Of a stretch of 64,000 bases of DNA, positions 27,343 through 36,957 are shown piece after piece. The stretch spans positions 1 to 64,000 of the forward strand of contig JAGQTV010000114.1 of NCBI GenBank assembly GCA_020438845.1, given 5' to 3'. Position 1 is the first letter of the stretch; each line of letters begins with the position of its first letter. Both the position numbers and the translations under genes were made by a program. The notes under the pieces are model-generated. The model was not told the origin of the DNA. It worked only from the letters and a program-made list of their open reading frames with translations, and did no database searches. This DNA is from Mycobacterium sp. (GTDB lineage Bacteria > Actinomycetota > Actinomycetes > Mycobacteriales > Mycobacteriaceae).

Positions 27343-27609
27343 TCAGGCCGGCCGGGCGTCGGTCGGGTCGGCCGCGGGCTGGACGGGAGCGACCACGGGG
27401 GCCTGGGCCTGGCTGATCTGCGGCGTTTCGGCCTTGGTATCCGATTTTGTGTCGGATTTTGCCTCGCCCTGAAGTTCCTTGACCTCGGACTTGAAGATGC
27501 GCATCGACTTACCCAGCGAGCGGGCAGCGTCGGGCAATCTCTTCGAGCCGAAAAGAAGCACGAACACCAAGATGACAATCAGCCAGTGCCAAGGACTGAG
27601 ACTGCCCAT
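27343..27609 (-). CDS. tatA: Sec-independent translocase protein TatA
   Basis: 88 residues. A single N-terminal membrane helix ([18 protein letters not shown]) is followed by the amphipathic [24 protein letters not shown], then a low-complexity tail. This is the pore-forming TatA. SDTK is repeated twice in the tail. Together with tatC it makes the minimal Tat pair for this locus; tatB is not seen here. Confidence 0.94.
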   Translation of the reverse strand: MGSLSPWHWLIVILVFVLLFGSKRLPDAARSLGKSMRIFKSEVKELQGEAKSDTKSDTKAETPQISQAQAPVVAPVQPAADPTDARPA

Positions 27610-27638
27610 TTTCTAACCTCCAGACGTCGGACTCGATG

Positions 27639-28700
27639 CTACCCGGCTTCGGCCCCGGACTTGCCCAGCACCGCATAGACGGCTAACGCATCCTGGGCTG
27701 CCCGGCGGACGCGGCGAGCCAGCCCCTCTGGTTCCAGCACCTGTACGTCGGCGCCGAATCCGAGGATTTGGCGGGCCATCCACTCCTCTGCCGCGTAGGT
27801 CATCACCACCTCGAAATTCCCGTCGGGCAGTTCCGCGGTGACCCGCATCGGAAAATATTCGAGCATCCAGGAGGCCTGCGGGGAGATCTGCAGCCTGGCC
27901 GACGGCAGCGACGGATCGGCGTGGAACAGGGCGGTGTTCGTGGGCGCCTCGACGGCCGGACGGGGCGGGGCAGCGGGTTCGTCGAGCACGCGAGCGTCCA
28001 GAATCCGGTCAAACCGGAATAGCCGCACCCCTTCGGCCTCGCGTGACCACGCCTCCAGGTAGCTCCAGTCACCGACCACGACCACTCGGATCGGGTCGAC
28101 GATCCGGCTGGACTGGGCGTCTCGGGAGGCCGAGTAGTACTCAATCACCAAAGCGCGCTGGTCGCGCACGGCCGCCCGGACCGCAGCGACGGCGGCAGTC
28201 TCCTCTGGCGCAGTCTCCGCTGGCGCAGTCTCCTCTGGGGCAGTCTCGTCTGGGGCGGTCTCCCCCGGGCCGGCGACTGGCCCGACGGTCACCGGACCCT
28301 GAGCTGCTCCGGTGGCCGCCTCGATCTTGGCGATCGCACTGCGCGCCGCGGCCGGGTCCACCACGCCGGGAATGTCGGAGAGAGCCCGCAGGGCCAGCAA
28401 CAAACCGGTGGCCTCCGGCGAGGTCAGCCGCAGCGGCCGGTCCATGCCGGCCGAGAAGGTGACCTTGATGGTGTCCCCGGACAGTTCGAAGTCGATCAGG
28501 TCACCGGGGTAGTAGCCGGGCAGTCCGCACATCCACAGCAGGTTGATGTCCTGCTGCAGTTGTCTGCGGTTGACGCCAAGGTCCGAGGCGGCCTTCGCAT
28601 AGCTGACCCGCGGGTTGGCCTGGAAGTAGGGGATCATGTTCAGCCACCGCACCAAGCGGGCGGCGACGGGGGTCATGGGTGTGGCTGGCGGTGGGGTCAC
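27639..28700 (-). CDS. pafC: WYL-domain regulator PafC, with ETAPE repeat insertion
   Basis: 353 residues, about 35 more than the length I remember for M. tuberculosis PafC. An N-terminal helix-turn-helix (AKAASDLGVNRRQLQQDINLL) is followed by a WYL domain and a C-terminal WCX part. PafB and PafC form a heterodimer activating the LexA-independent DNA damage response in mycobacteria; WYL domains sense a ligand such as single-stranded DNA. The extra length is mostly a Glu-Thr-Ala-Pro run encoded by a 15-bp repeat between the HTH and WYL parts. The ATG overlaps pafB by 4 bp. Confidence 0.93.
   Translation of the reverse strand: MTPPPATPMTPVAARLVRWLNMIPYFQANPRVSYAKAASDLGVNRRQLQQDINLLWMCGLPGYYPGDLIDFELSGDTIKVTFSAGMDRPLRLTSPEATGLLLALRALSDIPGVVDPAAARSAIAKIEAATGAAQGPVTVGPVAGPGETAPDETAPEETAPAETAPEETAAVAAVRAAVRDQRALVIEYYSASRDAQSSRIVDPIRVVVVGDWSYLEAWSREAEGVRLFRFDRILDARVLDEPAAPPRPAVEAPTNTALFHADPSLPSARLQISPQASWMLEYFPMRVTAELPDGNFEVVMTYAAEEWMARQILGFGADVQVLEPEGLARRVRRAAQDALAVYAVLGKSGAEAG
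28195..28269. repeat. 15-bp tandem repeat (5 units) inside pafC
   Basis: Units begin at 28195, 28210, 28225, 28240 and 28255, consensus GCAGTCTCCTCTGGC on the + strand. The copies differ by one to four bases. In pafC they encode pentapeptides of the ETAPE type in a linker. Confidence 0.93.
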
Positions 28701-29704
28701 GGCAGCACCGGAACCTGAGCTTGGGCGGTCAGCCGCGCCACCACGTCCTGACGAAGCGATGCCGGTTCCAGCACCACCGCGTCAGCCCCGTAACCGGCTA
28801 TCTCCCGGGCCAGTAATTCCGGTGGGCCACCCCCGATCTCGATGAGGTCACCGTCGCGCCCGGCGATGGCGCGGCGGCCTATTACCCGTCCCGCCCGTCG
28901 CAGGGCAACGGCTCGCCCGTCGGCCAACCACACCACGGCCGCTGCGGCCGCCCGGCCGCCAGCGGATGCCGCGCCGATCGACTGGCTCACCAACGCTCTC
29001 AGGTCAACGCCATCCGGCCGGGCCACGGCACCGTCGGGCCCGACTGCATTCACTTCCGAGCCGATCCGGGACAGCCGGAAGATGCGGGTGGCGTCGCGGT
29101 CACGGTCGTGGCCGACCAGGTACCAGCGGCCCGCCGCGGTGACAACGCCCCACGGCTCAACGGTACGAACGCTGTACGGCCCGACCGGGCTGGACCGGTG
29201 CTGGAACTGCACCGCCCGGCCCGCGTCGATGGCGGCAAGCAGCTTCCCCAGCACGGCTTCGGAGCCACGCAAACCGGTCGGCACGGCACTGGTGGTGATC
29301 GCAACCTCGGTGACCGGATCGATGTCGATCCCGGCAGCCCGCAGTTTGAGCAGCGCCCGCTGGGTGGCAGTGATCCGCTCCGGTGACTCCCACAGCGTGG
29401 TGGCCACCGCGACGGCGGCCGCTTCATCGGCTGTCAGGTCGATTTCGGGCAAGGAGTACACGGCGGGCTTGATCCGGTAGCCCTCGGTGGCGTCGAACGC
29501 CGATACCTTGCCGGTCTCCAGCGGTATGCCCAGATCCCGCAGTTCAGCCTTGTCCCGCTCGAACATGCGGGAGAACGCCTCGTCGCTGGGGCAGTCGGCG
29601 TAGCCGGCGATGTTCCTGCGGATCCGCTCCGCGGTCAGGTAGCCCTGAGTGGATAGTAGCGCGATGACGAGGTTCATCAACCGCTCGACTTTGGAGATCG
29701 CCAC
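28697..29704 (-). CDS. pafB: WYL-domain regulator PafB
   Basis: 335 residues. The N-terminal HTH (ISKVERLMNLVIALLSTQGYLTAERIRRNIAGYA) is standard for PafB, followed by the WYL domain (VRTVEPWGVVTAAGRWYLVGHD) and the tail with GGGPPELLAREIAGYG. Pairs with PafC as an activator of the DNA-damage response; in M. tuberculosis it is cotranscribed with pafA. The gene overlaps pafC and is followed by a short gap to pafA. Confidence 0.94.
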   Translation of the reverse strand: MAISKVERLMNLVIALLSTQGYLTAERIRRNIAGYADCPSDEAFSRMFERDKAELRDLGIPLETGKVSAFDATEGYRIKPAVYSLPEIDLTADEAAAVAVATTLWESPERITATQRALLKLRAAGIDIDPVTEVAITTSAVPTGLRGSEAVLGKLLAAIDAGRAVQFQHRSSPVGPYSVRTVEPWGVVTAAGRWYLVGHDRDRDATRIFRLSRIGSEVNAVGPDGAVARPDGVDLRALVSQSIGAASAGGRAAAAAVVWLADGRAVALRRAGRVIGRRAIAGRDGDLIEIGGGPPELLAREIAGYGADAVVLEPASLRQDVVARLTAQAQVPVLP

Positions 29705-29757
29705 CGGCCAACTTTAGCCGGAGACGTGCCGTCAGCCGGGTAGTCACCGGCCGGCTT

Positions 29758-31128
29758 TCACATGCTGGCAATCAGTCGCTTCACCCGCTCGTCGCTGGAG
29801 CGGAACGGGTCCTTGCACAAGACTGTGCGCTGCGCCTGGTCATTGAGCTTGAGATGCACCCAGTCGACAGTGAAATCCCGCCCGGCCTCCTGGGCCGCGG
29901 CGATGAAATCTCCGCGCAGCTTGGCGCGGGTGGTCTGAGGTGGGGTGTCGACGGCCGCGTCGATCTCCTCGTCCGTGGTCACCCGGGCCGCCAGACCGCG
30001 GCGCTGCAACACGTCGAAGACGCCGCGACCGCGCTTTATGTCGTGATAGGCAAGATCCAACTGGCTGATCTTGGGATCGGACAACTCCATGTTGTAGCGG
30101 TCCTGGTAGCGCTGGAAAAGTTTCTGCTTGATCACCCAGTCGATCTCGGTGTCGACTTTGGCGAAGTCCTGACTCTCCACGGCATCGAGTTGACGTCCCC
30201 ACAGGTCGACCACCTGCGCGAGTTGGGCCCCGAGATGGGAATCGGGCTCACGGGACTGCAGGTAGTCGACCGCTCGGGCGTGGTACTCACGCTGGATGTC
30301 CAAAGCGCTGGCCTGTCGGCCCCCGGCCAGCCTGACCGGACGCCGTCCGGTCAGATCGTGGCTGACCTCGCGGATGGCCCGAATCGGGTTGTCCAGCGAG
30401 AAGTCCCGGAACGGAACCCCGGCCTCGATCATCTCCAGGACCAGGGCAGCTGAACCGACCTTGAGCAGCGTGGTCATCTCGCACATGTTGGAGTCGCCGA
30501 CGATCACGTGCAGCCGGCGGTACTTCTCGGCGTCGGCGTGCGGCTCGTCGCGGGTGTTGATGATCGGGCGCGAACGGGTCGTCGCCGAGGAGACGCCCTC
30601 CCAGATGTGCTCGGCGCGTTGGGACAGACAGAACGTCGCGGCTTTCGGGGTTTGCAGAACTTTGCCGGCCCCACAGATCAGTTGGCGAGTGACCAGGAAC
30701 GGCAACAGAACGTCGGAGATTCTGGAGAATTCCCCGGCCCGGACTATCAGGTAGTTCTCGTGACAACCGTAGGAGTTTCCGGCCGAATCGGTGTTGTTCT
30801 TGAACAGGTAGATGTCACCGCCGATGCCCTCGTCGGCCAGCCGTTGCTCGGCATCGACGAGCAGGTCTTCCAACACCCGCTCGCCGGCTCGGTCGTGGGT
30901 GACGAGCTGGAACAGGTCGTCGCACTCGGCGGTCGCATACTCCGGATGGCTTCCGACGTCGAGATACAGCCGTGCGCCGTTGCGCAGGAAGACGTTGGAA
31001 CTCCGGCCCCAGGACACCACGCGACGGAACAGGTAGCGGGCCACTTCGTCCGGGGATAACCGGCGATGTCCGTGAAACGTGCACGTGACACCGAACTCCG
31101 TCTCGATGCCCATGATGCGTCGCTGCAC
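29758..31128 (-). CDS. pafA: Pup-protein ligase PafA
   Basis: 456 residues from the GTG at 31128 ([13 protein letters not shown]). PafA attaches the C-terminal Glu of Pup to substrate lysines using ATP, in a glutamine-synthetase-like fold. The sequence is almost identical to that remembered for M. tuberculosis: [10 protein letters not shown] with the metal-binding Glu, [32 protein letters not shown], and a C-terminal ending KRLIASM. Upstream extension to 31191 is not needed. It is 53 bp before pafB. Confidence 0.97.
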   Translation of the reverse strand: MQRRIMGIETEFGVTCTFHGHRRLSPDEVARYLFRRVVSWGRSSNVFLRNGARLYLDVGSHPEYATAECDDLFQLVTHDRAGERVLEDLLVDAEQRLADEGIGGDIYLFKNNTDSAGNSYGCHENYLIVRAGEFSRISDVLLPFLVTRQLICGAGKVLQTPKAATFCLSQRAEHIWEGVSSATTRSRPIINTRDEPHADAEKYRRLHVIVGDSNMCEMTTLLKVGSAALVLEMIEAGVPFRDFSLDNPIRAIREVSHDLTGRRPVRLAGGRQASALDIQREYHARAVDYLQSREPDSHLGAQLAQVVDLWGRQLDAVESQDFAKVDTEIDWVIKQKLFQRYQDRYNMELSDPKISQLDLAYHDIKRGRGVFDVLQRRGLAARVTTDEEIDAAVDTPPQTTRAKLRGDFIAAAQEAGRDFTVDWVHLKLNDQAQRTVLCKDPFRSSDERVKRLIASM

Positions 31129-31263
31129 GCAGTCGAGCCTACTGCTTGGCCGATTCCCGGGAGGGACCGCCGCGGCGGTTCGGGCGACCACAAATGAGAC
31201 TTACGGCACGAAGCGGCGCGGTTACGGTCATGCGCGGTTGCTTCGTTGATTACGCTGACCCCC

Positions 31264-31488
31264 GTGGAGCGCGACGTCAGACCCGGCACCAGGCTGTGGA
31301 TGGTCCTGTTGGCCATCGCCGGGTTCGTCGTGGTGATCCTGAGTTGGACGGTTCCGGAACCGGAACCGTCGAACCCGAACCCCACCCGGCGGGTCGAGCC
31401 TATCTCCTTGGCCCAGTGTGCCCAGGATATTCCGCCGGCGCCGAACTACGGCGCCCGCACGGTGGACTACACGACCTGCGTCAACTGA
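31264..31488 (+). CDS. Small single-pass membrane protein between pafA and prcA
   Basis: 74 residues if started at the GTG at 31264. One membrane segment (TRLWMVLLAIAGFVVVILSW) is followed by a proline-rich region and C-terminal PPAPNYGARTVDYTTCVN. It is divergent from pafA and convergent with prcA, 9 bp from the prcA end. I do not recognise it. A TTG at 31246 is also possible. In M. tuberculosis a block of unrelated genes occupies this position. Confidence 0.6.
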   Translation: MERDVRPGTRLWMVLLAIAGFVVVILSWTVPEPEPSNPNPTRRVEPISLAQCAQDIPPAPNYGARTVDYTTCVN

Positions 31489-31497
31489 GCCCCAGGC

Positions 31498-32229
31498 TCA
31501 GGAACCCGCAGACAGCAAGCCCTCCAACGCCGTGCCGGTGATCCGCCGGAAGGCGCGCCGGGGCCGGTTGGTATCCAAGATCGCCACTTCCAGGGTCGAC
31601 GGCCCCAGCACCCTCGGCTCGGCCGCCGGAGTCGCGTTCCCGGCGGCACTGGCGACGCCGGCCCGCAGTGCGTCGACGGCGACCCCCAGCGCATCGGCCA
31701 GTTCGGCGTTCTCCGAGTAGGACGCCTTGAGCGCAGTGATGATCGGCTCGGTGGTGCCGCCCATAACCACGAATTGCGGCTCGTCGGCAATTGACCCGTC
31801 GTAGGTGATCCGGTACAGCTCCGGGGCCTTGGTCTCGCCGTGGTGGGCCACTTCAGCGACACACAGCTCGACCTCGTAAGGCTTCGGCTGCTCGGTGAAA
31901 ATGGTGCCCAGGGTCTGGGCGTAGACATTGGCCAGCTGCCTGCCGGTTACGTCGCGCCGGTCATAGGCGTAGCCGCGCGTGTCGGCGTACTGGATCCCCC
32001 CGCGACGGAGGCTGTCGAACTCGTTGAACCGTCCGACGGCGGCGAAGCCCACCCGGTCATAGATCTCGCTGACCTTCTGCAGCGAGCGCGAGGGGTTCTC
32101 CGCGACGAACAGCACACCGCCGGCGTAGGTCAGTGCGATCACACTGCGGCCGCGGGCGATCCCCTTGCGCGCAAGCTCGGACCGCTCGCGCATCGCCTGC
32201 TCGGGCGAGATGAAATACGGGAACGTCAT
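31498..32229 (-). CDS. prcA: 20S proteasome alpha subunit PrcA
   Basis: 243 residues from the ATG at 32229. It begins [23 protein letters not shown], as in other mycobacteria, with no cleaved leader; the alpha rings gate the proteasome. Other conserved segments are [16 protein letters not shown] and [20 protein letters not shown]. It lies downstream of prcB; the gap of 43 bp has a tandem repeat. A longer frame to 32358 would run through the repeat and into prcB and is rejected. Confidence 0.96.
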   Translation of the reverse strand: MTFPYFISPEQAMRERSELARKGIARGRSVIALTYAGGVLFVAENPSRSLQKVSEIYDRVGFAAVGRFNEFDSLRRGGIQYADTRGYAYDRRDVTGRQLANVYAQTLGTIFTEQPKPYEVELCVAEVAHHGETKAPELYRITYDGSIADEPQFVVMGGTTEPIITALKASYSENAELADALGVAVDALRAGVASAAGNATPAAEPRVLGPSTLEVAILDTNRPRRAFRRITGTALEGLLSAGS

Positions 32230-32273
32230 GCCTGTGCCCCCATGACGTCTGCCCCCATGACGTCTGCCCCCAT
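32227..32273. repeat. 15-bp tandem repeat in the prcB-prcA gap
   Basis: CATGACGTCTGCCCC occurs twice at 32241 and 32256, with a degenerate 14-bp copy (CATGCCTGTGCCCC) before and a CAT after. On the coding strand each unit carries an ATG and a GGGG run, so the gap contains out-of-frame ATGs and repeated weak ribosome sites before the true prcA start. Confidence 0.9.
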
Positions 32274-33187
32274 CATGCGTCCGCCCTGGGCGCCTGGTTG
32301 CTCGGCCCCCGGCCTGGCCCGTACTCATCCGTGCGCGAACGGTTTTCGATAACCTCACGAGCCAGAACGGCGATCCGTTCCTCGGTCACCTCTTGCGCCC
32401 CGGCCGCCTCGATGGTGACCGCCGTCGGGAAGATCCCGCGGACCAGGTCCGGTCCGCCGGTGGCCGAGTCGTCATCGGCTGCGTCGTAGAGCGCCTCGAC
32501 AGCCACCTTCAGCGCCGAATCGGCGTCCCGCGCGGCCGGATAAAGCTTCTTCATCGACGCCTTGGCGAACAGCGAGCCGGAACCCACTGCCTGATAGCCC
32601 TCCTCCTCGATGTGCCAGCCGCCGGCGGCGTCGAAGGACACGATGCGGCCGGCTGCGGCCGGGTCGACGTCGTCGAGGTCATAGCCGACCAGCAAGGGCA
32701 GGGCGACGAAACCCTGCAGCGCCGCCCCCAGATTGCCGCGCACCATGATGGCCAGCCGGTTGACCTTGCCGGGGAAGGTCATCGCCACGCCCTCGAGCTT
32801 TTCGTAGTGCTCGAGCTCCACGGCGTAGAGGCGGGCGAATTCAACCGCCAGCGCAGCAGTGCCGGCGATGCCCGTGGCGGTGTAGTCGTCGGTGATGTAG
32901 ACCTTCTGCACATCGCGGCCGGCGATCATGTTGCCCTGCGTGGAGCGCCGGTCCCCGGCGATGAGGACACCGCCGGGATACTTCAGAGCAACGATGGTGG
33001 TGCCGTGCGGCAGGGAGGCCGAAGGCTCCCCCGCGACCCCTCTGGCCAGTTCGGCATACCTGACGTTCGGCAGCAGCTCCGGAGCCTGCCTGCGGAGGAA
33101 CTCGGAGAAGGAGGACAGATCGACGGAATGAGCGGACGAGGTCAGCGGCGGGTTGGGGGCGAGGCGATCAGGGCTCAGCCAGGTCAC
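32273..33187 (-). CDS. prcB: 20S proteasome beta subunit PrcB, with propeptide
   Basis: 304 residues, GTG start overlapping pup by 4 bp (GTGA). A propeptide of 62 residues ends SLPHG and the mature chain begins [11 protein letters not shown] with the catalytic Thr63. [13 protein letters not shown] and the [12 protein letters not shown] segment follow. PrcB provides the peptidase activity and is assembled with PrcA. The tail past [11 protein letters not shown] ([15 protein letters not shown]) is longer and more proline-rich than I remember. Confidence 0.97.
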   Translation of the reverse strand: MTWLSPDRLAPNPPLTSSAHSVDLSSFSEFLRRQAPELLPNVRYAELARGVAGEPSASLPHGTTIVALKYPGGVLIAGDRRSTQGNMIAGRDVQKVYITDDYTATGIAGTAALAVEFARLYAVELEHYEKLEGVAMTFPGKVNRLAIMVRGNLGAALQGFVALPLLVGYDLDDVDPAAAGRIVSFDAAGGWHIEEEGYQAVGSGSLFAKASMKKLYPAARDADSALKVAVEALYDAADDDSATGGPDLVRGIFPTAVTIEAAGAQEVTEERIAVLAREVIENRSRTDEYGPGRGPSNQAPRADA

Positions 33188-33378
33188 TGTCCGCCCTTTT
33201 GGACATAGGCGCGGACGAAGTCTTCGGCATTCTCCTCGAGCACGTCGTCGATTTCGTCGAGGAGGTCGTCGGTCTCGGCGGCCAGCTTCTCGCGACGCTC
33301 CTGCCCGCCGGCTGCGTTACCGGAGAGGTCGTCGTCCTCGCCGCCTCCGCCGCCACGCTTGGTCTGTTCCTGGGCCAT
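33184..33378 (-). CDS. pup: Prokaryotic ubiquitin-like protein Pup
   Basis: 64 residues, mostly disordered and acidic, ending in GGQ. The final Gln must be converted to Glu by Dop before PafA can attach Pup to substrates. The conserved [18 protein letters not shown] end is intact. The ribosome site GGGAGG precedes the ATG. Two TTCC-NNN-GGAA dyads lie 35-63 bp upstream. It overlaps prcB by 4 bp, so Pup and the proteasome are co-translated. Confidence 0.97.
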   Translation of the reverse strand: MAQEQTKRGGGGGEDDDLSGNAAGGQERREKLAAETDDLLDEIDDVLEENAEDFVRAYVQKGGQ

Positions 33379-33412
33379 CGCTGCCTCCCGCTCTCCTCGA
33401 CGATCCCGTTGA

Positions 33413-33441
33413 TTCCACCGGAACGTCTAATTCCAACGGAA
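33413..33441 (-). promoter_or_regulatory. Two tandem TTCCNNNGGAA dyads upstream of pup
   Basis: TTCCACCGGAA (33413-33423) and TTCCAACGGAA (33431-33441), each a 4-bp inverted repeat with a 3-bp centre, in the same 18-bp-spaced direct repeat (TTCCAxCGGAACGTC). They lie 35-63 bp before the pup ATG, in a 124-bp gap before dop. They may be an operator, or another small tandem duplication. Confidence 0.4.
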
Positions 33442-33502
33442 CGTCGCCTCCACAGTACCGCCCGCACCGTCGGGCACTGACACCGAAGCCGACCCCCGCG
33501 CG

Positions 33503-35011
33503 TCAATTCGTCAGTTGTTCAACCAACTCCGCTGCGCTGTCGACCGAGTCCAACAGCGCACCCACATGAGCCTTGCTGCCCCGCAACGGTTCCAGCGTGG
33601 GAATCCGGATCAGAGCGTCACCGCCGAGATCGAAGATCACCGAGTCCCAACTCGCCGCAGCGATGTCAGCTCCGAAGCGGCGCAGGCACTCCCCTCGGAA
33701 GTAAGCCCGGGTGTCTGTGGGCGGATTGTCCACGGCCGCAAGCACTTGCTGCTCGGTGACCAGGCGTTGCATCGACCCTCGAGCCACCAGGCGGTTGTAG
33801 AGGCCCTTTTCCAGCCGCACGTCGGAGTACTGCAGATCCACCAGTTGCAGCCGCGGCGCCGACCAGGACAGGTTCTCCCGCTGCCGGAATCCGTCGAGCA
33901 GACGCAGCTTGGCCGGCCAGTCCAGCAACTCCGCGCACTCCATCGGGTCGCGTTCCAACAGATCCAGGACGCGCGCCCACGTCTCGACGACGTCGGTCGC
34001 GCGCGGATCGGGGTCTCGGGCGTCCATCAGCTTGGCCACCCGCTCGAGATACATGCGTTGCAGCGCCAAGCCGGTGAGCTCCCTGCCGTCCACCAGGGCT
34101 ACCGTCGCGCGCAGCGATGGATCCCGGCTGATGACGTGCACTGCGTGCACCGGCCGGGCCAACGCCAGATCGGAGAGGTCAATACCGTGCTGCGGGCCCT
34201 CCTCGATCAAGTCGAGTGCCAGCGCGGTGGTGCCCAGCTTGAGGTAGGTGGACGTCTCGGCCAGGTTGGCGTCGCCGATGATGACGTGCAGCCGGCGGTA
34301 CTTGTCGGCGTCGGCGTGCGGTTCGTCGCGCGTGTTGATGATGCCGCGCTTCAGCGTGGTTTCCAGCCCGACCTCGACCTCGATGTAGTCGGCGCGCTGG
34401 GACAGCTGAAACCCCGGCTCGTCGCCCGACGGCCCGATCCCGACCCGGCCCGAGCCGGTAACGACCTGCCGCGACACCAGGAACGGCGTCAAGCCGGCGA
34501 TCACCGCTGAGAACGGGGTCTGCCGGCTCATCAGGTAGTTCTCGTGGGACCCGTAGGAAGCGCCCTTGCCGTCGACGTTGTTCTTGTACAGCTGCAGTTT
34601 GCTCGCGCCGGGCACGCTGGCAACATGGCGAGCGGCGGCCTCCATGACCCGCTCCCCGGCCTTGTCCCAGATCACCGCGTCCAACGGGTCGGTCACCTCG
34701 GGAGCGGAGTACTCCGGGTGGGCATGGTCGACGTAGAGGCGAGCCCCGTTGGTGAGGATCATGTTCGCCGCACCCACCTCGTCGGCATCGACGATCGGCG
34801 GCGGCCCGGAGGGCCTGCTCAGGTCGAATCCGCGAGCGTCACGCAGGGGCGACTCGACCTCGTAGTCCCAGCGGGTGCGCTTGGCGCGTTGGATGCCGGC
34901 GGCCGCGGCGTAGGCCAGCACCGCCTGAGTGGAGGTCAGTATCGGGTTGGCGGTCGGATCGGTTGGCGACGAGATGCCGTATTCCACCTCTGTGCCGATG
35001 ATCCGCTGCAT
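33503..35011 (-). CDS. dop: Deamidase of Pup, Dop (depupylase)
   Basis: 502 residues from the ATG at 35011. It begins [16 protein letters not shown]; the body, [51 protein letters not shown] and the [19 protein letters not shown] end, matches Dop. Dop deamidates the C-terminal Gln of Pup and removes Pup from proteins, sharing the PafA fold but with an extra loop ([12 protein letters not shown] region). The frame is open to 35758 but that stretch is antisense to the membrane protein gene and is not used. Confidence 0.97.
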   Translation of the reverse strand: MQRIIGTEVEYGISSPTDPTANPILTSTQAVLAYAAAAGIQRAKRTRWDYEVESPLRDARGFDLSRPSGPPPIVDADEVGAANMILTNGARLYVDHAHPEYSAPEVTDPLDAVIWDKAGERVMEAAARHVASVPGASKLQLYKNNVDGKGASYGSHENYLMSRQTPFSAVIAGLTPFLVSRQVVTGSGRVGIGPSGDEPGFQLSQRADYIEVEVGLETTLKRGIINTRDEPHADADKYRRLHVIIGDANLAETSTYLKLGTTALALDLIEEGPQHGIDLSDLALARPVHAVHVISRDPSLRATVALVDGRELTGLALQRMYLERVAKLMDARDPDPRATDVVETWARVLDLLERDPMECAELLDWPAKLRLLDGFRQRENLSWSAPRLQLVDLQYSDVRLEKGLYNRLVARGSMQRLVTEQQVLAAVDNPPTDTRAYFRGECLRRFGADIAAASWDSVIFDLGGDALIRIPTLEPLRGSKAHVGALLDSVDSAAELVEQLTN

Positions 35012-35075
35012 GCCAAACAGAGTAACGGGGGTTGCGAACGGTACGGGCTCTGCAAACGGTTTAGTGTGACCCACG

Positions 35076-36269
35076 ATGAGCCGACCCCTGCCCCCCTCGC
35101 AATCCAGGGCGTCTCGGCCCGACGCTGCGGAGCACTGGTTCCTGGCCCATGGCCTGCCCGCAGTGATCCGTCGTTCGGCTCTGGTGAGCCGAATCTGGAG
35201 CAGGTCGGTGCCGGCACTGGTCGCCCTGGCGGTGGTGGCAGCCAACTCGATCGCGGTGGTCGCGCTTTCCGGCAGCCACACCATCGACATCGCCGGGCGT
35301 CCGGACCTGCCCGAGGGCATCGTCCTGGCGCTGACGGTCGTACTGCTGCCCATCGCCGCGTTCCTCGGATGGTTGGCGGCGAGAACCGATTCGGTCTCCG
35401 GACGGGTGGCCATCGGGGCCCTGGCCACGGGGGTCATCGCTCTCGGCGCCATCTTCGGCGGTCCCAGCCCCCGAATCTCGGGCAACCTGGTGTTGTTCAG
35501 CACCCTGATCGGAATCATCCTGTGCCTCACAGCAACGGGCCTGGGTTCGATTCTGGGCTGGGTGGGCAAGACCATGCTGGCCAACGCGGCGTCGACTACC
35601 GCGATGTTCGTGCGGGCACTCCCGGTGGTGCTGCTCACCTTTCTGGTGTTCTTCAACACCCACGTGTGGCTGATGACCTCGTTGATCAGCCGCGCACGGT
35701 TGTGGGCAGGGATGATTTTTCTCTTCCTGATTTCGGCGAGCTTCCTGGTGGCGACCACGCTCGATCAGGTGCGGCCGTTGCTGGCCGACCCGGGCACCGT
35801 GCCGGTGGCTGTGCCCGATGACCCCGACCCACTGGCCGGGACCCCGTTTGCGGAAATGCCCGACGGGTCCGATCCCGATCCGCTGTCGATCGGGGAACGA
35901 GTCAACATCGTGTTCGCCATGGCCGCCGCCCAACTGCTGCATGTACTGACCGTCGCCATGATGACGGGGATGGTCTTCCTGGTCCTGGGCCTGATCCTGG
36001 TGAGCCCGGAAGTTCTGGATGCCTGGACCCGGGGAGCCGGCCGTCGGACCGGCGAATTTCTCGGGATGACGTTGCCCATTCCCGACTCCCTGATTCAGAC
36101 CACCATGCTGCTGGGAGCCCTCACCTTCATGTACGTCTCGGCCAAGGCGGTGACCGACACCCAGTACCGGGCGCAGTTCGTCGAGCCGATGCTGGATTCG
36201 GTGCGGGTGACGTTGCTGGCACGCAACCGCTACCGGGCCGTTCGGCCGAGACGTTCGCCGATCACCTGA
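35076..36269 (+). CDS. Multi-pass membrane protein (Rv2113-like)
   Basis: 397 residues, seven or more hydrophobic segments (about 45-65, 88-107, 115-135, 150-170, 180-205, 210-235 and later 290-335). The stretch between segments near residue 245-280 is acidic and proline-rich ([24 protein letters not shown]). No domain is recognised. It starts 64 bp from dop on the other strand, the same place as Rv2113. Could act at the membrane in a process linked to its neighbours, but nothing in the sequence proves that. Confidence 0.8.
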   Translation: MSRPLPPSQSRASRPDAAEHWFLAHGLPAVIRRSALVSRIWSRSVPALVALAVVAANSIAVVALSGSHTIDIAGRPDLPEGIVLALTVVLLPIAAFLGWLAARTDSVSGRVAIGALATGVIALGAIFGGPSPRISGNLVLFSTLIGIILCLTATGLGSILGWVGKTMLANAASTTAMFVRALPVVLLTFLVFFNTHVWLMTSLISRARLWAGMIFLFLISASFLVATTLDQVRPLLADPGTVPVAVPDDPDPLAGTPFAEMPDGSDPDPLSIGERVNIVFAMAAAQLLHVLTVAMMTGMVFLVLGLILVSPEVLDAWTRGAGRRTGEFLGMTLPIPDSLIQTTMLLGALTFMYVSAKAVTDTQYRAQFVEPMLDSVRVTLLARNRYRAVRPRRSPIT

Positions 36270-36320
36270 TGTGCGGTGGCCGTACCCTCGAGTCTGCCCG
36301 TCTAGAAAAGGAGGCCGCGC

Positions 36321-36938
36321 ATGGTTGAGCAGTCCGGAAGCGACTTGTTCGGGAAGCGTTACGGTGAGGTTCTTCTGATCCGGATTGGCGCCGGCGGGCC
36401 GGTCGCGGACGTGTACAACAGCTATCCGCTCAACGACTGCCCCGCCGAACTCTGGGACGCGCTCGACGCCGAGGAGATCGCGAAGGCGAACGGTGCCGCG
36501 GCCGCGTTACTCAACGGACCCCGCTACTGGCTGATGAGCCACGTCGAGAAGCACGCCGCGGGTCCGACGGACACCAAGAACTTCGGCGGCATCGACATGA
36601 TGCGGCAGGCCTCGGTGACATTGTCATCGAACAATCCGCAGCCCTACTCGGTGAACAAGGTGGACCGCCGTGCGGTATTCACATTCGACCCCGGCCGCCC
36701 GGTCTTCGAACTCGTCGACCCGGACGGGCAACGGTGGGTGATGCAGACCTGGAGCCAGGTGGTCGACAAGAACCTGACGCTGGACGACCTGGCCGGCCTG
36801 GCCTCGCGGCTGCACCTCCCGGATGGTTGGCGCTATGAAACCCGCACGCTGACCAGCCCGTTGACGGTGGACACCACCGCCCGCGACGCCCACGTCCTAC
36901 AGGACGAACTGACCAACAGCTACTCGCTGCAGTTCTGA
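36321..36938 (+). CDS. Conserved protein of unknown function (Rv2114-like)
   Basis: 205 residues with a strong ribosome site (AAAGGAGG 36307-36314). No signal or membrane segment; the sequence has a mixed alpha/beta look (LFGKRYGEVLLIRIGAGGPVADVYNSYPLNDCPAELWDAL). It includes PQPYSVNKVDRRAVFTFDPGRPVFELVDPDG, which suggests a beta-sandwich part. It is convergent with mpa, 19 bp away. I know no function; conserved at this place in mycobacteria. Confidence 0.82.
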   Translation: MVEQSGSDLFGKRYGEVLLIRIGAGGPVADVYNSYPLNDCPAELWDALDAEEIAKANGAAAALLNGPRYWLMSHVEKHAAGPTDTKNFGGIDMMRQASVTLSSNNPQPYSVNKVDRRAVFTFDPGRPVFELVDPDGQRWVMQTWSQVVDKNLTLDDLAGLASRLHLPDGWRYETRTLTSPLTVDTTARDAHVLQDELTNSYSLQF

Positions 36939-36957
36939 GGTCAGAAGCAGGTTTCGG

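Noticed and set aside
7075-32273. Repeat clusters as CRISPR arrays
   Set aside because: Units are contiguous with no spacers, differ between loci and most are in coding frame.
31498-32358. prcA with 43 more N-terminal residues through the repeat
   Set aside because: The conserved start [13 protein letters not shown] is at 32229; the extension is repeat-derived GGRRHGG and overlaps prcB.
33503-35758. Long N-terminal extension of dop
   Set aside because: The extra 249 codons are antisense to the membrane protein gene and the canonical start [12 protein letters not shown] follows.
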